Shown here in pieces: positions 8,417-18,000 of a DNA stretch of 64,000 nucleotides. Each line of letters begins with the position of its first letter. The first letter of the stretch is position 1. The position numbers were made by a program, and so were the translations under genes. The DNA is taken from contig JAFZSQ010000019.1 of the NCBI GenBank assembly GCA_017619295.1, forward strand, positions 62,001-126,000, read 5' to 3'. The notes below the pieces were generated by a model. That model searched no databases and was not told the origin of the DNA. It worked only from the letters and a program-made list of their open reading frames with translations. This stretch comes from Lachnospiraceae bacterium (GTDB taxonomy: Bacteria > Bacillota > Clostridia > Lachnospirales > Lachnospiraceae).

Positions 8417-9571
8417 ATGAAAAAATTAGTTAGCTTATTAATGGCACTGACAATGGTTGCTGTTATGGTAGCGGGTTGTGGTTCATCCGCAGGCACTGCT
8501 TCAGGCGAGGCAACTTACAAGATTGGTGCAACAGGACCTATCAGCGGCGATGCTGCTTTATACGGAATCGCTGTAAAGAACGGTATGGAAATCGCAATCA
8601 ATGAGATCAACGAGGCAGGCGGAGTAAACGGCGCTAAGTTTGAACTCAATTTCCAGGATGACGAGTGTGATGCTGAGAAAGCCGTAAACGGATACAACAC
8701 ACTTAAGGACTGGGGTATGCAGGTATTTATCGGTACAGTTACCAGTGGTGCATGTATCGCAGTTGCTGCAAACACCTATGAAGACAATATGTTCCAGATT
8801 ACACCTTCAGGTTCTGACCCTAAGTGTATCGAGAACCCCAATGCATTCCAGGTATGTTTCGCAGACCCTTCACAGGGTAAGAAGTCAGCTGAGTACATCG
8901 GCAACAAGGATCTTGCAAAGAAGGTTGCTGTTATCTACGACAGCTCTTCAAGCTATTCATCAGGTATCTATGCAAGTTTCGCAGCTGAAGCAGCAAATCA
9001 GGGCTTCGATATCGTAGCAGCAGAAGCTTTTACCTCAGATTCAAAGTCTGACTTCTCTGTACAGCTTCAGAAGGCTTCTGATGAAGGAGCAGAGCTTGTA
9101 TTCCTTCCCATTTACTATTCAGAGGCTTCATTAATCCTTACACAGGCAAATCAGATGGGATATGATCCTATCTTCTTCGGTGTAGACGGTATGGACGGTA
9201 TCCTTGGTGTTACAAACTTCGATACATCACTTGCTGAGGATGTTATGCTTTTGACACCTTTCGCTGCTGACTCAACAGATGAGGCAACTGTTCACTTTGT
9301 AAATGCATATAAAGAGAAATACGGTGAAGTTCCTATGCAGTTTGCTGCAGACGGCTACGATGCTGTATATGCTGTTAAGGAAGCACTTGAAAAGGGCGGA
9401 TGTGAGCCTACAATGAGCGCAAGCGAACTTTGCGATAAGCTTGTAGCAGCTATTACACAGGTTAAGATTACCGGTGTTACAGGTGAGCTTTCATGGGACG
9501 CAAGCGGAGAGTCAAACCGTGATCCCAAGGCAGTTATCATCAAGAACGGCGCTTACGTTCTTTTCGAATAA
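8417..9571 (+). CDS. livJ: branched-chain amino acid ABC transporter, substrate-binding lipoprotein
   Basis: A 384-residue type I periplasmic-binding protein that would capture Leu/Ile/Val outside the membrane for LivHMGF. A lipoprotein signal peptide (basic MKK, hydrophobic core, lipobox VAGC with Cys21) is processed by the LspA pathway. The mature protein starts with the family strand YKIGATGPISGDAALYG and keeps the second-lobe VAVIYDSSSSYSSG hinge motif. It is first in the operon and followed by a hairpin, so it is probably made in excess over the permease. Substrate specificity within aliphatic amino acids is inferred from family. Confidence 0.9.
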   Translation: MKKLVSLLMALTMVAVMVAGCGSSAGTASGEATYKIGATGPISGDAALYGIAVKNGMEIAINEINEAGGVNGAKFELNFQDDECDAEKAVNGYNTLKDWGMQVFIGTVTSGACIAVAANTYEDNMFQITPSGSDPKCIENPNAFQVCFADPSQGKKSAEYIGNKDLAKKVAVIYDSSSSYSSGIYASFAAEAANQGFDIVAAEAFTSDSKSDFSVQLQKASDEGAELVFLPIYYSEASLILTQANQMGYDPIFFGVDGMDGILGVTNFDTSLAEDVMLLTPFAADSTDEATVHFVNAYKEKYGEVPMQFAADGYDAVYAVKEALEKGGCEPTMSASELCDKLVAAITQVKITGVTGELSWDASGESNRDPKAVIIKNGAYVLFE

Positions 9572-9597
9572 CATTTAGCTTTCAATATTGCATTATT

Positions 9598-9631
9598 AAG
9601 TCAGGTTTGCGTGGTGTCGCAGGCCTGACTT
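9598..9631 (+). terminator. intercistronic hairpin after livJ (partial terminator or mRNA stabiliser)
   Basis: AAGTCAGG (9598-9605) pairs with CCTGACTT (9624-9631), with an inner TGCG/CGCA helix. Only a poor T-rich tail follows, so full termination is unlikely. Such hairpins after binding-protein genes usually set the ratio of binding protein to permease. Confidence 0.6.
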
Positions 9632-9677
9632 ATGTGTTATTATAGTATTGTTGTAAAAATGTTTAAGGAGATTTTTT

Positions 9678-10565
9678 ATGAGCTTTTTATCCTACTTAAT
9701 CAAGGGAATAAGTCTCGGAAGTGTGTATGCCATAATAGCTCTCGGATACACAATGGTTTACGGAATTGCCAAAATGCTTAACTTTGCACACGGTGACGTA
9801 ATTATGGTTGGCGCTTACTCGGTATTTATAATGTCAACCAGTTTGGGATTGTCGCCTATTTTTGGCGTGCTTACAAGTATAGTTGTTTGTACTGCACTGG
9901 GCTTGACTATCGAAAGAGTGGCATATAAGCCTCTCCGTGGAGCAGCATCTCCTTTGGCGGTGCTTATTACGGCAATCGGCGTCAGCTATCTTTTGCAGAA
10001 TATAGCATTATTGGTTTTCGGCGCCAACACAATATCCTTTACATCAGTTATAAATATTTCTCCAATCACCTTCGGCAGCAATGGCGAACTGACTATAAGC
10101 GGTGAAACAATTGTTACCATTATTGCAGGAATCATTGTAATGGTCGGTCTAACTTTGTTTGTAAATAAAACAAAAATGGGACATGCCATGCGAGCCGTTT
10201 CCGAAGATAAGGGAGCTGCATCCTTGATGGGTATTAATGTAAATGCAACAATTGCACTTACCTTTGCTATCGGTTCTGCCTTGGCAGCAATAGCAGGTGT
10301 GCTTCTTTGCTCTGCTTATCCCACATTAAATCCTTATACAGGCGCAATGCCCGGTATCAAGGCTTTCGTTGCTGCCGTATTCGGAGGCATAGGTTCCATT
10401 CCCGGAGCCATGATTGGCGGAGTTTTGCTTGGAATTATTGAAGTTTTCGGTAAGGCATATATATCATCACAGATGGCAGATGCTATCGTTTTTGCCGTAT
10501 TGATTATTGTCTTGCTGGTTAAACCCACAGGAATACTTGGAAAGAACATTCAGGAGAAAGTGTGA
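9678..10565 (+). CDS. livH: branched-chain amino acid ABC transporter permease LivH
   Basis: A 295-residue inner-membrane permease with about eight hydrophobic segments. It begins with the LivH signature LIKGISLGSVYAIIALGYTMVYGI and NFAHGD. The coupling segment (MRAVSEDKGAASLMGINV, about residues 172-189) would contact the ATPases. It shares its last base with the livM start. Confidence 0.94.
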   Translation: MSFLSYLIKGISLGSVYAIIALGYTMVYGIAKMLNFAHGDVIMVGAYSVFIMSTSLGLSPIFGVLTSIVVCTALGLTIERVAYKPLRGAASPLAVLITAIGVSYLLQNIALLVFGANTISFTSVINISPITFGSNGELTISGETIVTIIAGIIVMVGLTLFVNKTKMGHAMRAVSEDKGAASLMGINVNATIALTFAIGSALAAIAGVLLCSAYPTLNPYTGAMPGIKAFVAAVFGGIGSIPGAMIGGVLLGIIEVFGKAYISSQMADAIVFAVLIIVLLVKPTGILGKNIQEKV

Positions 10566-11635
10566 TGAAGAAATTGCTGACTAATAAAATTTTCAAAAAC
10601 AATCTCATCACATACGGTATTGTGATTATCGCCTTTGTGGTTATTTCCATAATTAAGGGAACAGGAAACCTTTCAAGTCTGTTTACGGGACTTTTGGTAC
10701 CTCTTTGCGCATATATTATTCTTGCCGTTTCATTGAATCTGGTTGTTGGTATATCGGGAGAATTGAGCCTTGGACACGCAGGGTTCATGTGCGTAGGTGC
10801 CTTCAGCAGCGCATTGTTCTCAAAATGCGTTGTGGGGACTATGCCGGACGGATTAAGATTCCTGCTTGCTCTTATTATCGGATCTGTTTTAGCGGGCATC
10901 ATCGGCGTATTGATCGGTATCCCTGTTTTGAGACTTAAAGGTGACTATTTGGCTATAGTTACTCTTGCTTTTGGCGAGATTATAAAGAATATAATCAATG
11001 TAATTTATATTGGTAGAGATTCCAAGGGCTTTCATTTCAGCATGACCAGCGAAATGGATTTAAACCTTGAAGCAGGCGGGGAAACCCTTATAAACGGAGC
11101 TCAGGGTATTACAGGTACTCCCAAAGATTCTTCGTTCCTTATCGGTTTTATTCTTGTAATGATTACACTGTTTATTGTTCTTAATCTTATTAACAGCAGA
11201 GACGGAAGAGCAATAATGGCAATCAGGGATAATCGTATTGCCGCAGAATCCATCGGAATCAACATAACAAAATACAAACTTCTTGCATTTACTGTTTCCT
11301 CTGTTTTGGCCGGTGCTGCAGGAGTGTTATATTCTCATAACTTAAACAACCTTCAGGCCACCAGTAAGAACTTCGGATACAACATGTCCATTATGTTCTT
11401 GGTATTCGTAGTTTTGGGTGGTATCGGAAATATAAGAGGTTCTATTATTGCTGCGGTTCTCCTGACACTTCTTCCCGAATTGTTAAGAGGTCTAAATGCA
11501 TACAGAATGCTTATCTACGCCATTGTTCTTATTGCTATTATGCTCTTTAACTGGGCGCCCGGAGCTTTGGCCTTCAGAGAGAAGTATTCTATTAAGAACT
11601 GGCTTTCCAAGAAAACCGGGAAGGAGGAGATGTAA
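10565..11635 (+). CDS. livM: branched-chain amino acid ABC transporter permease LivM
   Basis: A 356-residue second permease subunit. It has multiple hydrophobic segments, the LivM hallmark LNLVVGISGELSLGHAGFM, and the ATPase-coupling segment MAIRDNRIAAESIGIN. ATG 10565 (TGATG overlap with the livH stop) is preferred over the GTG one codon earlier because of SD spacing (AGGAGAAAG). It pairs with LivH in the heterodimeric pore. Confidence 0.93.
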   Translation: MKKLLTNKIFKNNLITYGIVIIAFVVISIIKGTGNLSSLFTGLLVPLCAYIILAVSLNLVVGISGELSLGHAGFMCVGAFSSALFSKCVVGTMPDGLRFLLALIIGSVLAGIIGVLIGIPVLRLKGDYLAIVTLAFGEIIKNIINVIYIGRDSKGFHFSMTSEMDLNLEAGGETLINGAQGITGTPKDSSFLIGFILVMITLFIVLNLINSRDGRAIMAIRDNRIAAESIGINITKYKLLAFTVSSVLAGAAGVLYSHNLNNLQATSKNFGYNMSIMFLVFVVLGGIGNIRGSIIAAVLLTLLPELLRGLNAYRMLIYAIVLIAIMLFNWAPGALAFREKYSIKNWLSKKTGKEEM

Positions 11636-11637
11636 TC

Positions 11638-12399
11638 ATGGCATTACTTGAGGCAAAAAACTTATCTATCTCCTTTGGCGGTTTAAGGGCAGTTGATGAG
11701 TTTAATATTTCAATTGAAAAAGGACAGTTATATGGCCTTATCGGTCCTAACGGAGCCGGTAAAACAACCGTATTTAACCTTCTTACCGGTGTTTATAAGC
11801 CGACAGAAGGCATTGTAACCTTAAATGGGATTGATATTACGGCCAAGAAGACCATTGATCTCAATAAGGCAGGTATTGCAAGAACTTTCCAGAACATTCG
11901 CTTATTTAAGGATTTATCGGTTCTTGATAATGTTAAGGCAGCTCTACATAACCATTATGTATATTCAACTTTCGACGGCATATTCAGGACTCCTAAGTTC
12001 AGAAAATGCGAGAAAGCCATGAATGAGAGAGCAATGGAGCTTTTGAAGGTTTTTGACCTGGATGAAAAGGCTGATATTCTGGCTTCAAATTTACCTTACG
12101 GTAAACAGCGTAAGCTTGAGATTGCAAGAGCCCTGGCAACGGAACCAAAGATTCTTCTTCTTGATGAACCCGCAGCCGGAATGAATCCCAATGAAACCCT
12201 TGAATTAATGGAAACCATAAGGTTTATACGTGACAAGTTTGACATGACAATTCTTTTGATTGAGCATGACATGAAGCTTGTATCTGGAATTTGTGAAGAA
12301 CTTACGGTTTTGAATTTCGGAAGAATTCTTACAAAAGGCAAGACTTCTGAGGTTCTGAATAATCCCGAAGTAATTAAGGCATATCTTGGAGACGAATAA
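11638..12399 (+). CDS. livG: branched-chain amino acid ABC transporter ATPase LivG
   Basis: A 253-residue ABC ATPase with Walker A GPNGAGKTT, the LivG-type signature LPYGKQRKLEIARAL in place of LSGGQ, Walker B ILLLDEPAAGMNP and the H-loop LIEHDM. The variant signature is normal for LivG. SD GGAGGAG. Confidence 0.95.
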   Translation: MALLEAKNLSISFGGLRAVDEFNISIEKGQLYGLIGPNGAGKTTVFNLLTGVYKPTEGIVTLNGIDITAKKTIDLNKAGIARTFQNIRLFKDLSVLDNVKAALHNHYVYSTFDGIFRTPKFRKCEKAMNERAMELLKVFDLDEKADILASNLPYGKQRKLEIARALATEPKILLLDEPAAGMNPNETLELMETIRFIRDKFDMTILLIEHDMKLVSGICEELTVLNFGRILTKGKTSEVLNNPEVIKAYLGDE

Positions 12400-12400
12400 T

Positions 12401-13111
12401 ATGGCTATGTTGGAAGTAAGGGATCTGAACGTATATTACGGAATGATCCACGCAATTAAAGGAATATCGTTTGATGTTAATAAGGGTGAAATCATTGCTC
12501 TTATCGGTTCCAACGGCGCCGGTAAAACAACGATTTTGCATACTATATCGGGGCTTATCGCTCCGAAATCCGGAACAATTACGTTTGAAGGCAATCGGAT
12601 TGAGAATTGTCCGGCACACAAGATTGTCAGCATGGGAATGGCTCATGTTCCCGAAGGCAGAAGAGTGTTTGCTGAGCTTTCTGTCCTTCAGAACCTTAAG
12701 CTTGGCGCTTACACCAGAAAAGACAAGATAGAAATTGAAGAGACCCTTCAAAATGTATATGAAAGATTCCCCAGACTTGAAGAGAGAAAGAATCAGATGG
12801 CAGGAACCTTATCAGGCGGTGAACAGCAAATGCTTGCCATGGGTCGTGCTTTAATGTCACATCCTTCACTTATAATAATGGATGAACCTTCAATGGGTCT
12901 TTCACCTATTTTTGTAAATGAGATTTTTGATATAATTAAAGAGGTAAGTAACTCCGGCACAACGGTTTTGCTGGTTGAACAGAACGCCAAGAAAGCTCTT
13001 TCAATTGCTGACAGAGCCTACGTTCTTGAAACAGGAAGAATTGTTCTTGATGGAGATGCTAAGGACTTGCTTAATAACGATTCAATCAAAAAAGCTTATC
13101 TGGGAGAATAA
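12401..13111 (+). CDS. livF: branched-chain amino acid ABC transporter ATPase LivF
   Basis: A 236-residue ABC ATPase with Walker A GSNGAGKTT, signature LSGGEQQMLAMGRAL, Walker B LIIMDEPSMGLSP and switch LLVEQN. I use ATG 12401, spaced 9 nt from TTGGAG (12386-12391). The in-frame TTG at 12386 forms part of the SD, and ATG 12407 is a possible alternative. It partners with LivG. Confidence 0.94.
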   Translation: MAMLEVRDLNVYYGMIHAIKGISFDVNKGEIIALIGSNGAGKTTILHTISGLIAPKSGTITFEGNRIENCPAHKIVSMGMAHVPEGRRVFAELSVLQNLKLGAYTRKDKIEIEETLQNVYERFPRLEERKNQMAGTLSGGEQQMLAMGRALMSHPSLIIMDEPSMGLSPIFVNEIFDIIKEVSNSGTTVLLVEQNAKKALSIADRAYVLETGRIVLDGDAKDLLNNDSIKKAYLGE

Positions 13112-13114
13112 CCT

Positions 13115-13747
13115 ATGGACAAACACGTTGTAATAACCATTGCAAGACAGTACGGTTCAGGCGGAAAAACAATAGGTGAAATGCTTGCAGCCAAACTTGG
13201 AATTGAATACTACGACAAGGATCTTATTTATCTGGCAAGTGAAGAGAGTGGAATTAACGCAGATCTTTTCATGAAGGCAGATGAGAAGATTAAGAATAAT
13301 GCTCTTTTCAGAGCCATTTCCAGGGTTAAACCTTATAATGGTGAGCTGATTACACCTGACTCTGATGATTTCACTTCTGCAGATAATCTGTTTAATTACC
13401 AGGCTAAGATCATAAAGGAACTGGCAAGCGAAAGCAGCTGCGTTATCATCGGAAGATGTGCGGATTATGTGTTAAGAGACTGCGATAATGTTCTTTCGGT
13501 TTTCGTACATGCACCTAAGGACTTCTGTATGAAGAAGGCTGCGGAAAAGCACAGCATGTCTGAGGCCGATTTGGAAAAGTACATTGCAAAAACCGATAAA
13601 GGCCGTGCCGATTACTATAAGTATCACACAGGCAGAGAATGGACAGATGCAAGGAATTATGATTTGTGTCTGGACAGCTCTAAATTGGGATTTGAGCGAT
13701 GCGTAGATGAGATTATTGCATATATGAATGTAAGATTTAACAGTTAG
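13115..13747 (+). CDS. cytidylate kinase-like family protein (copy 2)
   Basis: A 210-residue paralogue of the gene at 3374-4003. It has a P-loop ITIARQYGSGGKTIGEML, YDKDLIYLAS, CVIIGRCADYVL and a C-terminal YDLCLDSSKLG. Here the loop is a better Walker A-like GSGGKTIG. It starts 4 nt after livF and is surely in the liv transcript, though no link between a small-molecule kinase and branched-chain amino acid uptake is known to me. Substrate unknown. Confidence 0.8.
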   Translation: MDKHVVITIARQYGSGGKTIGEMLAAKLGIEYYDKDLIYLASEESGINADLFMKADEKIKNNALFRAISRVKPYNGELITPDSDDFTSADNLFNYQAKIIKELASESSCVIIGRCADYVLRDCDNVLSVFVHAPKDFCMKKAAEKHSMSEADLEKYIAKTDKGRADYYKYHTGREWTDARNYDLCLDSSKLGFERCVDEIIAYMNVRFNS

Positions 13748-13755
13748 TTAAAGAA

Positions 13756-13782
13756 AAGGCGCTTTCGAATTGAAAGCGCCTT
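13756..13782. terminator. bidirectional terminator between the liv operon and lexA
   Basis: A perfect 11-bp stem AAGGCGCTTTC / GAAAGCGCCTT with loop GAATT lies between convergent genes. T-rich sequence follows on both strands (TTAATTATTT on plus; TTTTCTTT on minus). Confidence 0.88.
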
Positions 13783-13788
13783 AATTAT

Positions 13789-14406
13789 TTACCTGAAAGT
13801 TCTGAAAACACCATATACCTTACCGAGTATTTGACAGTTCTTCACAATGATGGGTTCCATTGTGTCGTTCTCGGGTTGAAGTCTTATATGGTCACTTTCT
13901 TTATAGAAGGTCTTAACAGTGGCTGAATCATCAACAAGGGCAACAATTATATCGCCGTTCTTGGCTGAGTTGCAGACATTTACGAAAATGTAGTCCCCGT
14001 TAAATATTCCCACATTAATCATTGAATCACCCTTAACTTTAAGAATGAAGGATTCTCCTCCGGGAACATATTCAGCAGGAAGAGGGAAGTAAGTGTCGAT
14101 ATTCTGCTGAGCCAGAATGGGCTGGCCTGCAGCAACCTGTCCCACAACGGGAAGACTTACCACCTCGGTACGAACCAACTGGAATGATTCATCACATATT
14201 TCAATTGCTCTGGGCTTAGCAGGATCTCGCCTGATGGCACCTTTCTTCTCCAATGACTCCAAATGGGAGTGAACAGAAGATGTGGACTTTAGTCCTACTG
14301 CATCACAAATGTCTCTTACTGTAGGCGGATAGCCTCTCTTAAGAATCTCCTCTTTGATATATTCCAATATTTCCCTCTGTTTAGGGGTTATATTTCCAGC
14401 ACTCAT
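13789..14406 (-). CDS. lexA: SOS repressor LexA
   Basis: LexA represses DNA-damage genes and cleaves itself when RecA is activated. The 205-residue protein has an N-terminal winged helix-turn-helix (about 1-68, with [21 protein letters not shown]). The cleavage site Ala-Gly is in [10 protein letters not shown] (about residue 90). The protease dyad is Ser in [10 protein letters not shown] (about 130) and Lys in SATVKTFY (about 168). The SD is GGGAGGG. The promoter and operators lie in the divergent region shared with the YneA-like gene, as in Bacillus. Confidence 0.96.
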   Translation of the reverse strand: MSAGNITPKQREILEYIKEEILKRGYPPTVRDICDAVGLKSTSSVHSHLESLEKKGAIRRDPAKPRAIEICDESFQLVRTEVVSLPVVGQVAAGQPILAQQNIDTYFPLPAEYVPGGESFILKVKGDSMINVGIFNGDYIFVNVCNSAKNGDIIVALVDDSATVKTFYKESDHIRLQPENDTMEPIIVKNCQILGKVYGVFRTFR

Positions 14407-14447
14407 AAAGACCCTCCCTAGGTTTCATGGTTTGTAATTACATGTTG

Positions 14448-14475
14448 ATTATAGCATAGGATTATAAAAAAGCAA
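14448..14475 (-). promoter_or_regulatory. lexA promoter
   Basis: Read on the minus strand, TTGCTT (14475-14470), a 16-bp spacer and TATAAT (14453-14448). The -35 overlaps a LexA-like box at 14474-14485, consistent with autorepression. Confidence 0.65.
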
Positions 14476-14570
14476 ACATATATTCCAAAAATTTGTTCGA
14501 AAAATTTACGAAAAGCTATTGACATACAAACCTATGTTCTGTATTATTAAATCGAACAAAGGTTCCGAAC
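14474..14570. promoter_or_regulatory. cluster of LexA-box-like operators
   Basis: Compared with the Firmicutes LexA core GAAC-N4-GTTC, three sites are visible: AAACATATATTC (14474-14485), AAACCTATGTTC (14528-14539) and a perfect GAACAAAGGTTC (14554-14565). A further half site, CGAAC, lies at 14566-14570. The first overlaps the lexA -35. The second sits between the -35 and -10 of the divergent YneA-like gene, and the third lies at its start point. Both promoters should be SOS-controlled. Confidence 0.75.
14519..14547 (+). promoter_or_regulatory. promoter of the YneA-like gene
   Basis: TTGACA (14519-14524), a 17-bp spacer and TATTAT (14542-14547), a near-consensus promoter. A LexA-like box fills the spacer and another covers the predicted start. 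Confidence 0.8.
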
Positions 14571-14578
14571 ATATTTTT

Positions 14579-14601
14579 GATTATACTTGTTTCAGGATAC
14601 A
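14579..14601 (+). repeat. repeat pair, copy 1 (13-mer then 10-mer) before the YneA-like gene
   Basis: GATTATACTTGTT (14579-14591) is directly followed by TCAGGATACA (14592-14601) in the leader. Both words recur downstream of the gene in the opposite order. Confidence 0.7.
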
Positions 14602-14614
14602 CGGGGGTGTAGAT

Positions 14615-14950
14615 ATGACCAGAAGACAAAGAGTAATTCAATTAAGAAGAAGAGTGGCAATGCTTATAGGTGCGACAATTCTTATCATATTGTTTGTGGT
14701 ATTGGCTTTTGCTTTTTCTTCAAAGGCCAAGGACAATACCAAAACTCTTAATAAGTACTATAAGAGTATTACAATTGAATATGGTGCTTCTTTATATTCA
14801 ATCGCATGCGAATACTCCGAGACTTCAAAGGGTTCGATTGAAGATTATATTAATGAGGTCAGATCAATTAATCACCTTTCAGAAGAAGATGATATATATT
14901 CGGGTCAGAATCTCATTGTGCCTTATTATTCTTACGATTTTAATTTATAA
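14615..14950 (+). CDS. YneA-like LysM protein, probable SOS division inhibitor
   Basis: A 111-residue protein with a basic N-terminus (MTRRQRVIQLRRR), one membrane segment (about residues 14-34) and an extracytoplasmic LysM-like domain (about 50-105: ITIEYGASLYSIACEY ... GQNLIVPYY). B. subtilis YneA has the same single-span plus LysM layout, is divergent from lexA, and delays division after DNA damage. Position and LexA boxes support the same role here. I choose ATG 14615, preceded by GGGGGTG. An upstream ATG at 14522 would put the promoter inside the gene. Sequence identity to YneA itself is not assessed. Confidence 0.78.
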   Translation: MTRRQRVIQLRRRVAMLIGATILIILFVVLAFAFSSKAKDNTKTLNKYYKSITIEYGASLYSIACEYSETSKGSIEDYINEVRSINHLSEEDDIYSGQNLIVPYYSYDFNL

Positions 14951-14970
14951 TAATTGTTTTGATTTTTCAG

Positions 14971-14994
14971 TCAGGATACAGGATTATACTTGTT
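14971..14994 (+). repeat. repeat pair, copy 2 (10-mer then 13-mer) after the YneA-like gene
   Basis: TCAGGATACA (14971-14980) is followed after 1 nt by GATTATACTTGTT (14982-14994). These are the same words as at 14579-14601 but in swapped order. The copy lies at the likely promoter of the sensor kinase, where TTGTTA (14990-14995) and GATAAT (15012-15017) are spaced by 16 bp. Confidence 0.7.
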
Positions 14995-15088
14995 AAATTG
15001 CCTTGAAATATGATAATATATAGAAAATAGCGGAATTGTATAGGCAAATTTGACGGTATTTAATTCCGGTTAAGAGGTGTATCCTGCA

Positions 15089-18000
15089 GTGAATTCCAAA
15101 AGAAGAACAATACTGCTTACAATTCTAATTTCATATATTCTAATAGCTGTAATCTGGATGATTACGTATCTTTATACGGAATCTAGACCGATTATCAATG
15201 TTCAACCGGAAAGACTTCCTTCCGACAATTCTTACACTCAAACTTTAAAAGTTGTTATGGATAAGGACAACGCTCCTTATTCTTATTTTGATACAAAAGA
15301 TGAATTCGTAGGTCTTGATGTTGATTTGGCTAACCGCCTGGGAAACAGACTGTATATGAATGTGGAAATAATTCCCATGGAGTGGTCTGAAGCAATACAG
15401 ACCATTAAAAATGGCGACGCCGATCTTATAATGTCTTATTCAGATAAGACTACAATCCGTTCCAGTGATGATATTCTAACCACAATTTCCGTATATAATA
15501 ATCCTTTCTCCATTTTTGGTGACAGGAACATAAAGGATACTGAAATTGACTTCAAAAAGGGCATTTTTGGTATTGTTAATGGATGTCAATGTAATTTTAC
15601 TTCTGATTTTGATTTATCTCCCAGGACTAAGGTGTATAGCTCTAATTCCACCTTGTTTAATGCACTCAAGAATGGTGAAATTGATTATGCTTTGCTTCGT
15701 AAGAACACCGGTCATTTTATAATTGTTAATGATAATCTCTTTAAATTTACTTCATTATTGGAGGTTGAAAGCGACAGAGTTTGTATCGGTGTAGCGAACG
15801 GAAATGACAAGCTTAGACTTGCTCTTGATTCCGAGCTTGAAGAGTTATTCAAGGAAAACAGCATTGCCAAACTGGAAGATAAATGGATTCCGGACAGATT
15901 GCATTATTCATCACTCCTTGGAAGCGGCAAAGGAGCTACGGTATTTTATGGCTTCTTTGTTTCAATGATTCTTGGTCTTACAGGAATTATTTACCTTGTC
16001 ATTAAATCTGCTTCACATTCATCCGAATTGGAATACAAGTTTAAGCAGATTCAGATTTATAAGGATTCCATCAATGAAAATGCTGTGGCATATTTTGAGG
16101 CAAATCTTACCAAGGATATTATTACCTCCGACATTATCGAAAGAATAGCCGGAGAGTATGTCAATGTAACCGATCGAATCAACCTGCCTAATCCCATGCG
16201 TTTTACGGATTATACAGAGTATCTGCTTTCCAACAAAATCCTTACTGACAGAGAAAGTTTTATAAGGGATTTTAACCGGCTTAATCTTATTCGTTCAGAT
16301 AACGAAGGAAACCGTATGCATGAACTTCAATTTAGAAGTTATATGTTTGACGGAACCAAAAAGTGGATTAAGATGATGATTTTTACATCCAGAGAAAATG
16401 CCCACAAGGATGTAAATGCCGTTTTTGTATTACATGATATAACAACTGAACATGCCAATATTGATAAGCAAAGGCTCAGAGATTCCGCACTTCTTGGAAT
16501 GTCCAGAGACTTTGAAAGCGTAAGCTACGTTGATATGGTTACCGATGAAGAGACTATATATTATATCAGCCCCCTCTTTAGAGAAATAATCGGAAAACAG
16601 AGAAGAAACTCAAAATTCAGGGAGAAAATAACCTTCTTCTTAAACAAAATTGTTGTGCTCGAAGAGAGGGACAGATTTGCCCATGATACAACCAGATCCG
16701 TAATCCTTGAAAAGCTCAATGATATGGACTCATATATTGTCCATACTGTATTTGAGATTAAAGGTGAGAAGGTTTTCTATGAGTTAAAATTCGTTACCGA
16801 TAAGGAAAATCCTAACGGTCTTATTTTTGGTACAAGAAATATCGATCTTGAGACAAGGCAGGAAATTGAATTACAGAAGGATATGTTGCAGAACAGCAAT
16901 ATTATCAATATTCTTGCCAGTGAGTATTCATCGGTATTATATTTGGATCCTGAGACCGGAGATATCAGTTCTTATCAGCTTTCGCCCAAATATAAAGACA
17001 CTATCGGTAACCAGCTTGCAAGAACAACCAGATATACCGATATTCTTCGTACATTTATGAACAACTTTATCTGTGAAGACGACAGAGAAGAATTTGCCGA
17101 TAAAATTGCTTTACCAAATGTTCTTGAACAGTTAAGTGAGAAGAAATCCATATCATTTGTATATCGTGTTGTTGATGAAAACGGAGACCTTCGATATAAC
17201 GAATTAAAAATTGTCAAAATCGATGACGAGAATGAATATCCCACCGGTTTGGCTTTAGCTTTTGCGGACAGAGATGATGAAATCTGTAATAAATACATTA
17301 CAGAGAAGATGATGGAAGAATATGACGCGCTGTTTATGGTGGATTTGGAGCATAACACCTTCAGAACCATCAAAGCATCGGATAATTTTGATGCCGACAG
17401 CCTTGCAAGCGGCGATTACAGTAAGGCCATGCGCTTGTATTCCTATCAGTTAAGATCCGAGTATTTCGATGTTTGGGTTAACCTTTCCTCACCTCAGAAC
17501 ATGCAAAAATACCTGGAAAATGACGATCGAAGAGAGTTCATTTTCAGAATGCCAAGTGTAATCAACTCCTGGCGAAGAGCCATCGTTCAGGTCGTAGAGC
17601 GTAAAGAAGGAGTTGCAACTGAAATAGTAGCTTCCTTCATGGGCATCGACTCTGCCCGTGCCGAAATGCTTGATTCTAGCTTAAGAGCAGAAGATCAGAA
17701 GAAAGCCCTGGAAGAGAGACAGGCAATCCTCGAGGAGGCAAGATCCAATGCTGAGCATGCAAATGCGGCAAAGAGCAGCTTCTTATTTAATATGAGCCAT
17801 GATATCAGAACGCCTATGAATGCTATTCAGGGCTTTACCAATATTGCCATGAAGAATATGAATGATTCCACCAAGGTATCCGAATGCCTTGAGAAGATTT
17901 CTGTTTCCAGCAAGCATCTTCTTGACCTTATAAACGATGTTCTTGATATGGCAAGAATTGAGTCAGGAAAGGTCGTTCTTACTGAAACAAGGTACAACAT

